From Salinimicrobium sp963709775 (GTDB taxonomy: Bacteria > Bacteroidota > Bacteroidia > Flavobacteriales > Flavobacteriaceae), in NCBI GenBank assembly GCA_963709775.1, contig CAVPXS010000009.1, positions 62,001 through 126,000 on the forward strand: a DNA stretch of 64,000 nt, written 5' to 3'. The position numbers and the translations under genes are program-made. Shown here in pieces: positions 46,533 through 56,020 of this stretch (positions are counted from its first letter, which is position 1; each line of letters begins with the position of its first letter). The notes under the pieces are model-generated. The model ran no database searches. It was given only the letters and a program-made list of their open reading frames with translations, and had not been told where the DNA came from.

Positions 46533-46558
46533 GGCCGGTCAAATGACCGGCCTTTTTT
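46531..46558 (+). terminator. strong terminator of the sus operon
   Basis: Perfect 10-bp arms AAGGCCGGTC and GACCGGCCTT with an AAAT loop and a T6 tail. It begins within the amylase stop codon. Confidence 0.93.
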
Positions 46559-46735
46559 GTTGGGTAAAGCAGCTCCTCCCGAAACGGGAAGTACTTAAAA
46601 AACAGAACTTGAATTTTTGACGCTTCCCAGCTTTACAGAAACTTCACTATTACTTGCATCTTTCCATTCTCCACCAAAAAATAAAAATTTGGTTCTTGTT
46701 TATTTGTGCATTATTTTTTTGCTGCAACTTGTTCA

Positions 46736-46755
46736 ACTCCTGAGGAGCGATATAT
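46736..46755 (+). repeat. AGGAGCGATATAT repeat, copy 1
   Basis: ACTCCTGAGGAGCGATATAT; contains the small palindrome CTCCTGAGGAG. Two further copies follow at 46845 and 46894. Confidence 0.65.
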
Positions 46756-46810
46756 CTTTTCCCTCCCACCCCGGCCTGCAGCCACCCCTCCGGAGGAGGG
46801 GATTTAAAAA

Positions 46811-46845
46811 TTGGAATTTGGTGCTTGTAATTCAGGTCTTCCTGA
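46811..46845. repeat. heptameric tandem repeat (TTGGAAT/TTGGTGC type)
   Basis: Units TTGGAAT, TTGGTGC, TTGTAAT and two weaker ones. Its first three units match the array at 46993 almost exactly. Confidence 0.55.
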
Positions 46846-46871
46846 GCTCCGGAGGAGCGATATATTTATAG
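46845..46871 (+). repeat. AGGAGCGATATAT repeat, copy 2
   Basis: AGCTCCGGAGGAGCGATATAT followed by TTATAG. GCTCC and GGAGC form a small hairpin. Confidence 0.65.
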
Positions 46872-46893
46872 CACAAACATCAAAGAAAAAAAG

Positions 46894-46915
46894 AGCTCCA
46901 GAGGAGCGAAATATG
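46894..46915 (+). repeat. AGGAGCGATATAT repeat, copy 3
   Basis: AGCTCCAGAGGAGCGAAATA, one mismatch in the tail relative to copy 2. Confidence 0.65.
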
Positions 46916-46992
46916 ATTACTTATGCCACTAAGGCCTACGGGAACTGTAATCTCACCCTAACCCTCCCAAAGGGAGGGAGCTATTAAATTAA

Positions 46993-47027
46993 TTGGAATT
47001 TGGTGCTTGTATTTTGGTGCTTTTTTC
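46993..47027. repeat. heptameric tandem repeat next to a stop codon
   Basis: Units TTGGAAT, TTGGTGC, TTGTATT, TTGGTGC. It ends about 20 nt from the stop of the minus-strand glycoside hydrolase gene at 47046. Confidence 0.6.
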
Positions 47028-47045
47028 TAATCCCTGAACACTAAA

Positions 47046-49649
47046 TTACTCCAGTCTCACTGAAATAATCCCCACCCCGTGCTGCTCTTCCCTTTCCTGT
47101 TCTAAAAGATCTGGCCCTATAGAAAACTGAAGACTTTCGGCATCTTCAATATCAAATGATTCCTGTACATTATGTTCGAAATATAAGGGCAGGAACGTAG
47201 GATAAGGTCTTGGTAAGGTCACCGTATTAACCGGTTCAAGAGCAGAAAGATCGATCTCATATTCCATTACTTCCGGCTGAAGTTCAATTACTTTCCCAAA
47301 AGATCTTCCATTATTCATAACCAACGCCACCTGTAGTTTTACCGGCTTCTCATTGAGCGCACGTCCTTTTAGAACCAGTTTTTCTTTATTTCCAAGATCC
47401 CCGCTCCTACCCTCAGCATTTCTGTTGAAGTTATATCTAAAAGAGTAATCGTAAACGGGTTTAGCATTGGTGTTCTCTGGATCTATTTCAAATAGCTTTT
47501 CAACATTCACTCTAAACTCAGCTTCTCCGGGATGATCTGTTGGAATTTTGTTGAGGGTTGGCAGCCATTTCGCAACCACATCTTCGCTATCCTGTAAAGC
47601 GTTGAACAGGTAGACTGGGGTATCAGGTTCAACTATACGAATGGTAAAAGCTGGATCGGGATCAAAATCCCACTGCCCGGGATTACCTTCCTGCCCTCCC
47701 GGAAATGTTCTGGTTCCATTAGTAGTGGTGACAATTATTCGGTACTCTAAAAAGCCATTTTTAAGCAGCTTTTCCGGTACCGTGGCAGTATAGGTATAAG
47801 CTTCTCTCCTGCTGAAGATCTACACTTTCATAGGTATTACCGTTTTTAAACCACGCCTGCACCTGCTCTATTGGTTCATTGGACACTACAGTAGCCGATA
47901 TTTCATGTTTCCTACCCTCTGATAGTGTTGCTACTGGTTCATGTACAAGGTAGGTACGGTCCACTGTGTTCTCTGGAGCTACAAAAGCAGTTAAATTTTC
48001 TGCCGTCCAATCTTTATAAAAAGTCTTTCTGTTTTTGCCCTTTTTGGAAAGTATGTAGGTGCCGGGTTCGATTTGAAAGCTGTTACCAACAGAGGTTTCA
48101 TCAAAATTATTTCCTTCATTGATCCCCTTAACTTCAAATTCCTTTCCAAGGCCGGGGAGGTTTACTTCCATTTCCCACTTCCCATGCTTAATCACGGCCA
48201 AAGTCTTTTCAAGACTGTTGTTTCCAAAAGGATTATCCACTAAAATAGCATCTGGCATTACTTCCAGTCTCCAGATCCCGTCTTCCAGTTTGTCGAGAAA
48301 GTAAGCTCCTTTACCATCATATTTCACCACCGGAGAATCCCCAAAGCCGGCTATTTGCTTCAGCTTTTTCAAGTTTTTCGGCTGACTTTCAGTAGAATTC
48401 GTATAAAGGAATTTTTCAGCTGAATTCATTTCAGCAAGATCTTTTTCATAGCTAATGCTAAAATTTCCGAAGTTGAGGTTGTCGGGATATCCCCCCAAAT
48501 CTTCATTCATGGGCAGCTCATGAAAGATTTCCCCGCTTATCATTAGAGCCAAAGCCTTTTGCGGAGTGTAGGCCAGGTTCATATAATGGGTATCATACTC
48601 TGTGTTGCCGGCAGCCATGTAGGTAGGATCATAAGCAAAATGAGTCCCGATCTGCATTCCCGCCTGCCTAAAACTACGCGCCATGGCCGGGTACATATAA
48701 GACTTCATCACATCTGCCGCATCAAATTCGTACACCAGCTTTGCCAGGCCATTTTCCTTCCAAACCTGGTCAAAAGGAATTTTGTAGTTATTGACATTAG
48801 GAAGTAGATTCCCCTCCAGCTCTTTTCCAAATCCAAGTCCTGTGGGATACCATTGGAAAGTTCCGCCGTCGATACCCGAAGCGGCATAAACTTCTGCCAG
48901 TTGGGTACTGTGGGTAACATTGTAAAAGATTGGCTTCCTGGTCCCGGTGGATTTCATGGAAGCCGATCATTTTCTCAATGAATTCCTGTACCTTCTCGGG
49001 ACTCTCCCGGTGGTGCGGTTCATTGCTAACTTCAAAGGCTATTACATTGGGTTCATCTTTATAGGCAACGCCGGTGTAAGGATTCACGTGCTCCAGGAAT
49101 TGCGCCAGGTAATTTTCCTGCGCCTCGATAGCCAGCGGATTCGTAAGGCTTCCCTCTTTTCCATATTTATTGGAAAAACCGGGGGTGTCTTCATCGGGTT
49201 CAGGCCAGCCGTTGCCCCAGTATGCTATGGGTGTAAGTACAAAATTAATTCCGCGGCTCTTTAATTCGTTAATAAGGTAAGTCAAAGTGATCAAGATGTT
49301 CGTTTTCCAGAAGGTTTCCCTCCTCATCGCTTATCTCAGTATCCCAAACATGGATTCGGTAAAGGTCGAAACCAAGCCGTGAAAAATGGTAAACATCTTT
49401 CCCGATTTCGGCTTTAAGATCAACACCAAGTTTTTGTCCTGTGCGAAAAGCATGTGCAAAGGGCACGGAATAATTGACTCCAAAACCTTTTACCTCATTC
49501 TTGTTGTGACCCCAGCGCATCACTCCTTTCTCATCTACATAAACATCTCCTTTTTTGTCATTTTTGACAACCTGTGCAAAAACAGAATTTAAAGACATCG
49601 AAAGAATTCCCAAGAGGAACAGGTACTTCAAAGTTTTAGAAAATATCAT
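47046..49649 (-). pseudogene. secreted cellulase-family (clan GH-A) glycoside hydrolase, frameshifted
   Basis: A signal peptide (YLFLLGILSMSLNSVFAQ), then a GH5-like barrel: RWGHNKNEVKGFGVNYSVP, LGFDLYRIHVWDTE and the acid/base region NVIAFEVSNEPHH. The C-terminal region has beta-sandwich domains (NLTAFVAPENTVDRTYLVHEP; PEKLLKNGFLEYRIIVTTTNG). The frame shifts near 49290 (HFDYLINEL restored by removing one T), 48955 and 47808. The whole is about 865 residues. The exact GH family and substrate are uncertain. Nearby galactose genes hint at a galactose-containing glycan. Confidence 0.8.
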
Positions 49650-49676
49650 ACGTATATTTTTATGGCTTCTATTTTT

Positions 49677-49952
49677 CTAAGAAAGTTCGTTTAAAATTAA
49701 AGCTGGTTCTTCATTAGTGTCGCTGAAGTTCTCCAAAAAAGTCATTCCACCCGGTTGCAGGTGGCTGAAATTATATTCTAAAGGATCGAAAAAGTTTCCG
49801 GAATTCTTACTTTGAGAAAAGTAGGAAATATTGAAGATTTGACTGGAAGAAAGCTGCTGAATCCTTACCTCATTGGCGTAAGGTAGGGACTCACAACCAA
49901 AAAAGGTAAGGACAAAACAAGTTAAAATATTCCATTTCAACTGTTGTTTCAT
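49677..49952 (-). CDS. small putative lipoprotein
   Basis: A 91-residue protein with a plausible lipoprotein signal (ILTCFVLTFFGC, then ESL). The rest is rich in Ser, Asn and Phe and matches no family I recognise. It lies 27 nt before the glycoside hydrolase gene and 72 nt after the Nudix-type regulator on the same strand, so it may belong to that unit. A fragment of a longer protein cannot be excluded. Confidence 0.5.
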   Translation of the reverse strand: MKQQLKWNILTCFVLTFFGCESLPYANEVRIQQLSSSQIFNISYFSQSKNSGNFFDPLEYNFSHLQPGGMTFLENFSDTNEEPALILNELS

Positions 49953-50024
49953 ACAGCAGTTTAATAACTGTAAATATTACCTTTATTTTTGAATTAAAGA
50001 AAAGATTTTAGAAAATTTTAATTT

Positions 50025-50750
50025 TTAGAAAACTTCGAAATCATTCCCCTTTTCTATAAGCCTTTTGTACCGCTTATGATCAAACTTATACAAAAATGCT
50101 CCTCTTTTTGAAGAAGTTTTATCCTTCTCATCTAACTTCACAAGCACATTATGAGAAAAGACTTTTTTCCGGAAGTTGCGGGTGTCCAGTTCTTTTTGAA
50201 AAATAGCTTCGTAAACACTTTGCAGTTGGGGAATGGTAAATTTTTCGGGCAGTAATTCAAATCCCAAAGGTTGAAACCGGGCCTTCTGCTTTAATTTTGC
50301 AAGCGCATCTTTCACCATTTGTCCGTGATCAAGCACAAGTGGCGGCAATTCATTGACATCGTACCATGCTGCCCCATGCTCTTTTACCAGTTCTTTATCG
50401 TATTCATTAAGCCTAATTAATGCATACTGCCCTACAGAAATACAGCGGTAACCGGGATCACGATTTGCAGCTCCATATACCTTAAGCTCTTCCATAAATA
50501 CATTTTTGAGTCCGGTGGTCTCTTCCAGCACCCTTTCGGCAGCGGCCGAAACATCTTCGTCAAGGTTTACAAAACTTCCAATGAGCGACCATTCACCACT
50601 TAAGGGGGCTACCTTTCTCTGGAAAAGCAGCAGCTTGAGATTTCCCGAGTCAAACCCGAAAATTATACAGTCTATTGCGACATACATTTTGCGGTTCTCC
50701 TTGTAGTAATCCTTTGGGACAGCAGGAAGATCCTCTTTTTCTTTGTACAT
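50025..50750 (-). CDS. Nudix-domain transcriptional regulator (NrtR/AraR-like)
   Basis: A 241-residue protein: an N-terminal Nudix fold (about 20-150) and a C-terminal winged-helix domain (FTIPQLQSVYEAIFQKELDTRNFRKKV). The Nudix box at residues 58-81 is degenerate (Asp for the first Glu, ER instead of RE, one extra Thr before Gly), so catalysis is doubtful and sugar sensing likely, as for the Bacteroides AraR type. It diverges from galK-galT across a 101-bp region with a palindrome and should regulate galactose genes. Confidence 0.88.
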   Translation of the reverse strand: MYKEKEDLPAVPKDYYKENRKMYVAIDCIIFGFDSGNLKLLLFQRKVAPLSGEWSLIGSFVNLDEDVSAAAERVLEETTGLKNVFMEELKVYGAANRDPGYRCISVGQYALIRLNEYDKELVKEHGAAWYDVNELPPLVLDHGQMVKDALAKLKQKARFQPLGFELLPEKFTIPQLQSVYEAIFQKELDTRNFRKKVFSHNVLVKLDEKDKTSSKRGAFLYKFDHKRYKRLIEKGNDFEVF

Positions 50751-50804
50751 TGATGATGGTGTTACTTACTACAAAAAAACTATTTTTTTCCGAATTTAAA
50801 AATT

Positions 50805-50821
50805 AATGTATAATTTACATT
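50805..50821. promoter_or_regulatory. operator candidate for the Nudix-type regulator
   Basis: Palindrome AATGTA-TAATT-TACATT just upstream of the galK -7 box, in the divergent regulator/galK region. Binding here would block galK transcription. Confidence 0.5.
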
Positions 50822-50824
50822 TAT

Positions 50825-50832
50825 TAACTTTG
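50825..50832 (+). promoter_or_regulatory. galK -7 promoter box
   Basis: TAACTTTG matches TAnnTTTG and lies 19 nt before the galK GTG start. The -33 box is not clear. Confidence 0.6.
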
Positions 50833-50851
50833 AGATACCAAACTTCTCGTT

Positions 50852-52012
50852 GTGAAAAATAAAACTGAAGATACCTTACCCGAAAGTTTCAGGAATTTTA
50901 AAGCACACTTCACTGTATATGCGCCCGGCAGGATCAATCTCATTGGAGAACATACAGATTATAATGATGGTTTTGTCCTGCCCACAGCAATAGACAAGAC
51001 CATTAAACTCCATTTTGCCGCTAATTCTACTCCCTACTCCTGCAGTATTTACAGTAAAACATATGGAAAAAGCTTCAGCTTTGACCTGCGGAAGATAGCC
51101 AGGAGCGAAGAACAGTGGGAGAACTACATCCTGGGAGTGGTAAACGAAATTCAGAAGCGCGGAAAATATCCTGAAGGTTTCGACTGTATTATTGAAAGTG
51201 ATCTTCCTGTTGGTGCCGGAATAAGTTCTTCGGCTGCACTGGAAAGCGGGATGGCCTTTGGCCTCAATGAACTTTTTGAACTCGATCTTTCCCGGAAAAC
51301 TATAGCTGAATTATCAAGGGATGCCGAGCATAATTACGTGGGCACCAAATGCGGGATCATGGACCAGTACGCCTCTGTACTAAGTAAGAAAGACCACCTT
51401 ATTTTACTGGATTGCCGCAGCCTCGAAGCCACATATATTCCTGCCAGTTTTAAAGATCACAAGCTCCTGCTTTTGAATACGATGGTATCGCACAGCCTGG
51501 CCTCAAGCGAGTACAACACCCGCAGAAAGGAATGTGAAGAAGCCGTAAATCATATTAACCAATTATATCCCGAGGTAAGGTCCTTAAGGGATGTCAATCT
51601 GGCCCGACTGGCAGAATTCAGAAATTCTCTCCCCGAGGTCCTTTACAAACGGGCTCATTATGTGGTTTCAGAAAATGAGAGGGTTTTAAAAGCAGTAGAA
51701 GCAATAAGACGGGAAGATCTGGATCAATTTGGTTTACTCATGTATAATTCTCATAAAGGACTCAGAGATCAATATGAAGTGAGTTGTGAAGAACTCGATT
51801 TCCTTGTAGACCTCACCACAGAATACAAGCCGGTCAAGGGCGCCAGGATGATGGGCGGTGGATTTGGCGGCTGTACCATCAATCTTATTGAAGAGGATGC
51901 CGTTGAAGAGTTTATTGAAATTGCTTCGGAAGCATATCAAAAACAATTTAATATCAAACCCGAAGCTATAGTCGTTTCCCCTGAACAAGGTACATACTTT
52001 AGAAAACACTAG
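50852..52012 (+). CDS. galK: galactokinase
   Basis: A GHMP-family kinase that phosphorylates galactose to galactose 1-phosphate (Leloir pathway). It has 386 residues, with the signature GRINLIGEHTDYNDGFVLP near residue 30, the ATP loop PVGAGISSSAALE and the C-terminal MMGGGFGGCTI. The GTG start at 50852 is supported by the -7 box 19 nt upstream. galT follows after 4 nt. Confidence 0.97.
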   Translation: MKNKTEDTLPESFRNFKAHFTVYAPGRINLIGEHTDYNDGFVLPTAIDKTIKLHFAANSTPYSCSIYSKTYGKSFSFDLRKIARSEEQWENYILGVVNEIQKRGKYPEGFDCIIESDLPVGAGISSSAALESGMAFGLNELFELDLSRKTIAELSRDAEHNYVGTKCGIMDQYASVLSKKDHLILLDCRSLEATYIPASFKDHKLLLLNTMVSHSLASSEYNTRRKECEEAVNHINQLYPEVRSLRDVNLARLAEFRNSLPEVLYKRAHYVVSENERVLKAVEAIRREDLDQFGLLMYNSHKGLRDQYEVSCEELDFLVDLTTEYKPVKGARMMGGGFGGCTINLIEEDAVEEFIEIASEAYQKQFNIKPEAIVVSPEQGTYFRKH

Positions 52013-52016
52013 AATT

Positions 52017-53057
52017 ATGACCGAAGCTTTCAACACTCACCCACATAGAAGATATAATATTCTCACAGGAGAATGGATCCTGGTTTCTCCCCACCGCACA
52101 AAGCGGCCATGGCAGGGCAAACTTGAAAAAGTGGTGGGAGAAGAGCGGCCTACCTACGATCCCGATTGTTTTTTATGCCCCGGCAACACCAGGGCCAGCG
52201 GAGATAAAAATCCCGATTATAAAGATCCCTTCACTTTCCAAAATGATTTTTCGGCTTTGTTGCCCGATGGCCCGCAGGAGGAAGTGGAAGAAGGACTACT
52301 TAAAGCAAGTTCGGAAACCGGAATTTGCCGGGTAATATGTTTTTCCCCGGACCATTCCCTCACATTACCTGTAATGGAAACCGGCGATATTGTAAAGGTG
52401 ATCCAGAAATGGAAAGAGGAATATGCAGATCTGGGCAGTAGAAAAGACATCAATTATGTGATGATCTTTGAAAACAAGGGAGACATGATGGGATGTAGTA
52501 ATCCACACCCACATGGACAAATCTGGTCTCAGCTTTCAATTCCGGTGGAGGTGCAGAAAAAGACGGAACATCAAAAAGCTTACTGGAACCGGAACAAAAG
52601 AAGCCTTTTAGGAGATTATCTTGAACAGGAACTTCAGCTTAAGGAAAGGATAGTGCTGGAGAATGAACATTTCGTGGCACTGGTCCCCTACTGGGCCATT
52701 TGGCCTTATGAAACCATGATCATCCCCCGGCGGCAAATGCAGCATATAGGGCAGCTTACTTCAGAAGAAGAAAAAGCCTATGCCGGTATCCTGAAGCAAC
52801 TTACCATTCGATATGACAATCTCTTCCAGACCTCCTTTCCTTATTCGTCAGGAATTCATCAACAACCAACGAACGGAAAAGAGTACCCGGAATGGCATTT
52901 CCATATGTCTTTCTATCCACCACTGCTAAGGTCGAAGACTGTAAAGAAGTTTATGGTGGGTTATGAATTATTTGCAGGCCCACAGCGGGATATCACAGCA
53001 GAACAGGCTGCAGAAACTCTACGGAATTTACCGGATGTACATTACACCAAACAATAG
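52017..53057 (+). CDS. galT: UDP-glucose-hexose-1-phosphate uridylyltransferase
   Basis: Second Leloir step: it exchanges UMP between UDP-glucose and galactose 1-phosphate. The 346-residue protein has the zinc-site CFLCPGN, the catalytic NPHPHGQIW with the nucleophilic His, and the C-terminal EWHFHMSFYPP histidine cluster. Cotranscribed with galK. No galE lies in the window. Confidence 0.97.
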   Translation: MTEAFNTHPHRRYNILTGEWILVSPHRTKRPWQGKLEKVVGEERPTYDPDCFLCPGNTRASGDKNPDYKDPFTFQNDFSALLPDGPQEEVEEGLLKASSETGICRVICFSPDHSLTLPVMETGDIVKVIQKWKEEYADLGSRKDINYVMIFENKGDMMGCSNPHPHGQIWSQLSIPVEVQKKTEHQKAYWNRNKRSLLGDYLEQELQLKERIVLENEHFVALVPYWAIWPYETMIIPRRQMQHIGQLTSEEEKAYAGILKQLTIRYDNLFQTSFPYSSGIHQQPTNGKEYPEWHFHMSFYPPLLRSKTVKKFMVGYELFAGPQRDITAEQAAETLRNLPDVHYTKQ

Positions 53058-53103
53058 TCTCTCAAAAATGGCATTTTAAACACCTTATTTGAAAAGGTAT
53101 TTC

Positions 53104-53137
53104 GTGCCCGGAACTACTGAAGTCCGGGCATTTTTAT
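53104..53137 (+). terminator. galKT terminator
   Basis: TGCCCGGA and TCCGGGCA arms followed by TTTTTATTT, about 50 nt after the galT stop. Confidence 0.85.
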
Positions 53138-53155
53138 TTAAAAAATGCAGCAAAA

Positions 53156-53183
53156 AAAGACCCGGGGAAATCCCGGGTCTTTT
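53156..53183 (-). terminator. terminator of the sodium-sugar symporter gene
   Basis: AAAAGACCCGGG and CCCGGGTCTTTT arms with a GAAAT loop. It is symmetrical and can act on both converging transcripts. Confidence 0.88.
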
Positions 53184-53215
53184 AAATATATTACTCTTGA
53201 CTTTTGAACCTTTTA

Positions 53216-54892
53216 CTACCAGAAGATCGCGTAAAGCACCGTTACGATCAACATGATCGCAAATGCACCAATATTAAACGCGGGCCCGGTTTTAAAGAGG
53301 TCTTTCGAAATGATGATCGACTTTGGATGATTTGCGCCTTTATTTTCAATAAGACTTATCACCACCATTATTGCCATGGTAAGAATCCAGGTGATAAACA
53401 TTTGGTGCATAAATGGTAGTTCTACAAAGAAAGGGCTATCAATCCAGCCGCTAGGACCCACCTTGAAGTAAAGTGCGATAGGAATAGATGCCAGAACTCC
53501 CAGAATGGCTGCATTGTTCGTAGTCTTTCTCCAGAATAAGCCCAACATGAACACCGCTAGAATCCCCGGACTTACTACTCCTGTATATTCCTGAATGTAC
53601 TGGAAAACCTGTCCCAGGCTTCGCAGTTGTGGTGCGAGGAACACTGCAATTACAAGCGCAAGGGTAGCGGAAACTCTCCCTACGGTTACAAGGCGTTTCT
53701 CAGAAGCTCCTTTTTGAATGTAAGGTTTATAGATATCCATGGTAAAGATCGTAGCAGTGGAATTCAGCATAGAGGCAATAGAAGATACTATCGCTGCTGC
53801 AAGTGCAGCCAGAACCAATCCTTTTAAGCCTGTCGGTACAAACTCCTTGATCAACCATGGGAAAGCGTTATCGTTGATAATACGACCCCCTTCTGCAATA
53901 AATGAAGGATCTGTGAACTCTTCAGAAAAAGCTCCCCCGGGACCTGTGTTCATTACATAGGCTATGATACCGGGAACAACCACGATCAACGGGATTAGCA
54001 GCTTTAAAAATCCTGCAAGAATTATCCCTTTTTGAGACTCCCGCAAACTCTTTGCTGCAAGGGTTCTTTGAATAATATACTGGTTAAAGCCCCAGTAATA
54101 AAGGTTTGCTACCCACATTCCACCGAGCAAAACAGCAAGGCCCGGAAGATCCCACCAGGCGTCTTTTCCACCGGGAGTGATGATCTCCCCTTTCTCCAGG
54201 ATCATCGAAAATTTCTCCGGCACCTGTTCATATACAGATACAATTCCCGAAATAATCCCTCCATCTTCGGCTACATGAGAAAGCCCAATGTATGTAGTGA
54301 TCAAACCACCCACGATCAAAAGCACCACCTGCACAACATCTGTCCAGGCTACGGCTGCAAGCCCGCCGTACAGTGAATATGCAGCCGCAAAAAGTGCAAG
54401 TCCAATTATGGAATACATGAAGATAGAACCATCGCCCGAGCCCACAATAGTGTCCAGAGCTGTGGCCCCCAGGTAAAGCACAGAGGTAAGGTTCACGAAT
54501 ATAAAAAGTGCGATCCAGAAGACGGCAAGAATGGTTTTCAAATTGGTACCATACCTTACCTCAATGAATTCCGGAATGGTGTATAATCCTTTTTCAATAA
54601 AAATCGGAAGGAAATATTTTCCCACAATGATAAGAGTGATGGCAGCCATCCATTCGTATGAGGCAATTGCAAGCCCTATTGCAAACCCGGAACCCGACAT
54701 CCCTATAAATTGTTCTGCGGAAATGTTAGCGGCAATAAGAGAAGTTCCTATCGCCCACCAGGGAAGTGATTTACTGGCCAGGAAATAATCCTCTGAAGTT
54801 TTTCCCTTGCCCCGGGACACCCACAAACCAATACTAATGATCATTAATGCATAGGAAGCAAAAATTATCTTATCGAGTAAAGCAAATTCCAT
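53216..54892 (-). CDS. sodium:solute symporter, SglT-like sugar transporter
   Basis: A 558-residue SSS-family membrane protein with about 14 hydrophobic segments. Features include FLASKSLPWWAIGTSLIAANISAEQFIGMSGSG, the usual SSS start, and WGFNQYIIQRTLAAKSLRESQKG, the conserved family loop. Its position between galT and galM suggests sodium-coupled import of galactose or glucose. Intact frame. Confidence 0.92.
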   Translation of the reverse strand: MEFALLDKIIFASYALMIISIGLWVSRGKGKTSEDYFLASKSLPWWAIGTSLIAANISAEQFIGMSGSGFAIGLAIASYEWMAAITLIIVGKYFLPIFIEKGLYTIPEFIEVRYGTNLKTILAVFWIALFIFVNLTSVLYLGATALDTIVGSGDGSIFMYSIIGLALFAAAYSLYGGLAAVAWTDVVQVVLLIVGGLITTYIGLSHVAEDGGIISGIVSVYEQVPEKFSMILEKGEIITPGGKDAWWDLPGLAVLLGGMWVANLYYWGFNQYIIQRTLAAKSLRESQKGIILAGFLKLLIPLIVVVPGIIAYVMNTGPGGAFSEEFTDPSFIAEGGRIINDNAFPWLIKEFVPTGLKGLVLAALAAAIVSSIASMLNSTATIFTMDIYKPYIQKGASEKRLVTVGRVSATLALVIAVFLAPQLRSLGQVFQYIQEYTGVVSPGILAVFMLGLFWRKTTNNAAILGVLASIPIALYFKVGPSGWIDSPFFVELPFMHQMFITWILTMAIMVVISLIENKGANHPKSIIISKDLFKTGPAFNIGAFAIMLIVTVLYAIFW

Positions 54893-55017
54893 AAAGTGTT
54901 AATTAAATGAAGTTTAAAATCATTATCCTTTCTCCCCAGGACCAGAAGCTGGTCTTCTAAAAATTGTGTTTAATATAACAGTTTGGTCAAAAATAAAACT
55001 ACAGTTCCCGTTTAAAG

Positions 55018-56020
55018 TTATGAACCGGTTTTGAACTTCCACGTCGTTCTGTTGGTATAGGTTTCTCCCGGTTTTAGAACTACAGACGGAAAATCGGGCT
55101 GATGTGGAGCATCGGGAAATTTCTGGGTCTCCAGGCAAATTGCCGCGCGTTCAGAACCTATTTCTGTAGAATATTCCCAGTCCGTAGGAAGATCCTCCGG
55201 CACATAAACCACAACAGCGGGTTGATTCGTCTCTACCTCTAAAGAAATTCCGGTTTTATCTCCTTTTAAAACAATTCGGGGATTGTCCTTATCCAATTTA
55301 AAGGTCGTATCCAACGGCACCTCCCCTATTGCTGCAGGTTGCCGAAAGTCGAATTCCGTTCCGGCAGTTTTCAGGAATTTCCCAGTGGGAACTTTTTGAG
55401 CATTGGTTTCCAGATATTCTTCAGCAACGATCTGCAACTTGTGATCATCAACATCCCCCTCTCCATTAAGATTGAAGTAAGCATGATTAGTGAGATTGAC
55501 AATGGTATCTCTTATCTGTTACTGCCGAGTATTCGATCAAGACCTCATTTTCTTCGGAAAGGGTATATTTCACCTGAACTTTGAGATTCCCGGGATATCC
55601 TTCCTCCCCGTCAGGTGAGGAATATTGCAGAACTACAAAAGGATCTTCTTTTTCTTCTTTCTCTAAAATTTCCCAGAATTTATAGGTGAACCCATATTCA
55701 CCCCCATGAAGATGCACTCCCTCCTTTCCAAAAAGGGGATATTTTTTGTCCTTTAATTCAAATTCATTTTTTGAAATTCTGCCTGCATGTCGTCCCACGG
55801 TAGCACCAAAGAATTTACCTCGCCGGTGGTAGATCTCTGTGAGATAATCTTCCGGGTTCGAAGGGCCAACAATTACATTTATTCCATTTATTTTAAGGCT
55901 GAAGATCGTAGCGCCAAAATTGAGTATCTCCAGCTCGGTTCCTTTTCGGTTTTTGAGTTTAATTAGCTGTAACTCTTCAACCTTCTCTCTACTTTTCAAG
56001 CTTTCTGCATTTCCACCCAT
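55018..56020 (-). pseudogene. galM: aldose 1-epimerase with one frameshift
   Basis: Mutarotase that interconverts alpha- and beta-galactose, feeding galK. The N-terminal part shows GTELEILNFGATIFSLKI and GRHAGRISKNEFEL; the C-terminal part LTNHAYFNLNGEGDVDDHKLQI, with the catalytic His, and CLETQKFPDAPHQPDFPS with the typical glutamate region. The frame is lost near 55503; removing one base from AAGAGATACC gives TDKDTIVNLTNHAYFN. The start at 56020 overlaps the upstream DUF885 gene by 25 nt. Confidence 0.88.

Larger units (their letters stand above)
46559..47045. other. intergenic region with several repeat families
   Basis: No gene is supported here. It holds three copies of an AGCTCCnnAGGAGCGAtATAT repeat, a GC-rich hairpin repeat near 46760-46802, a short CCCTCCCAAAGGGAGGG palindrome near 46967, and two heptameric arrays (46811-46845 and 46993-47027). 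Confidence 0.7.
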
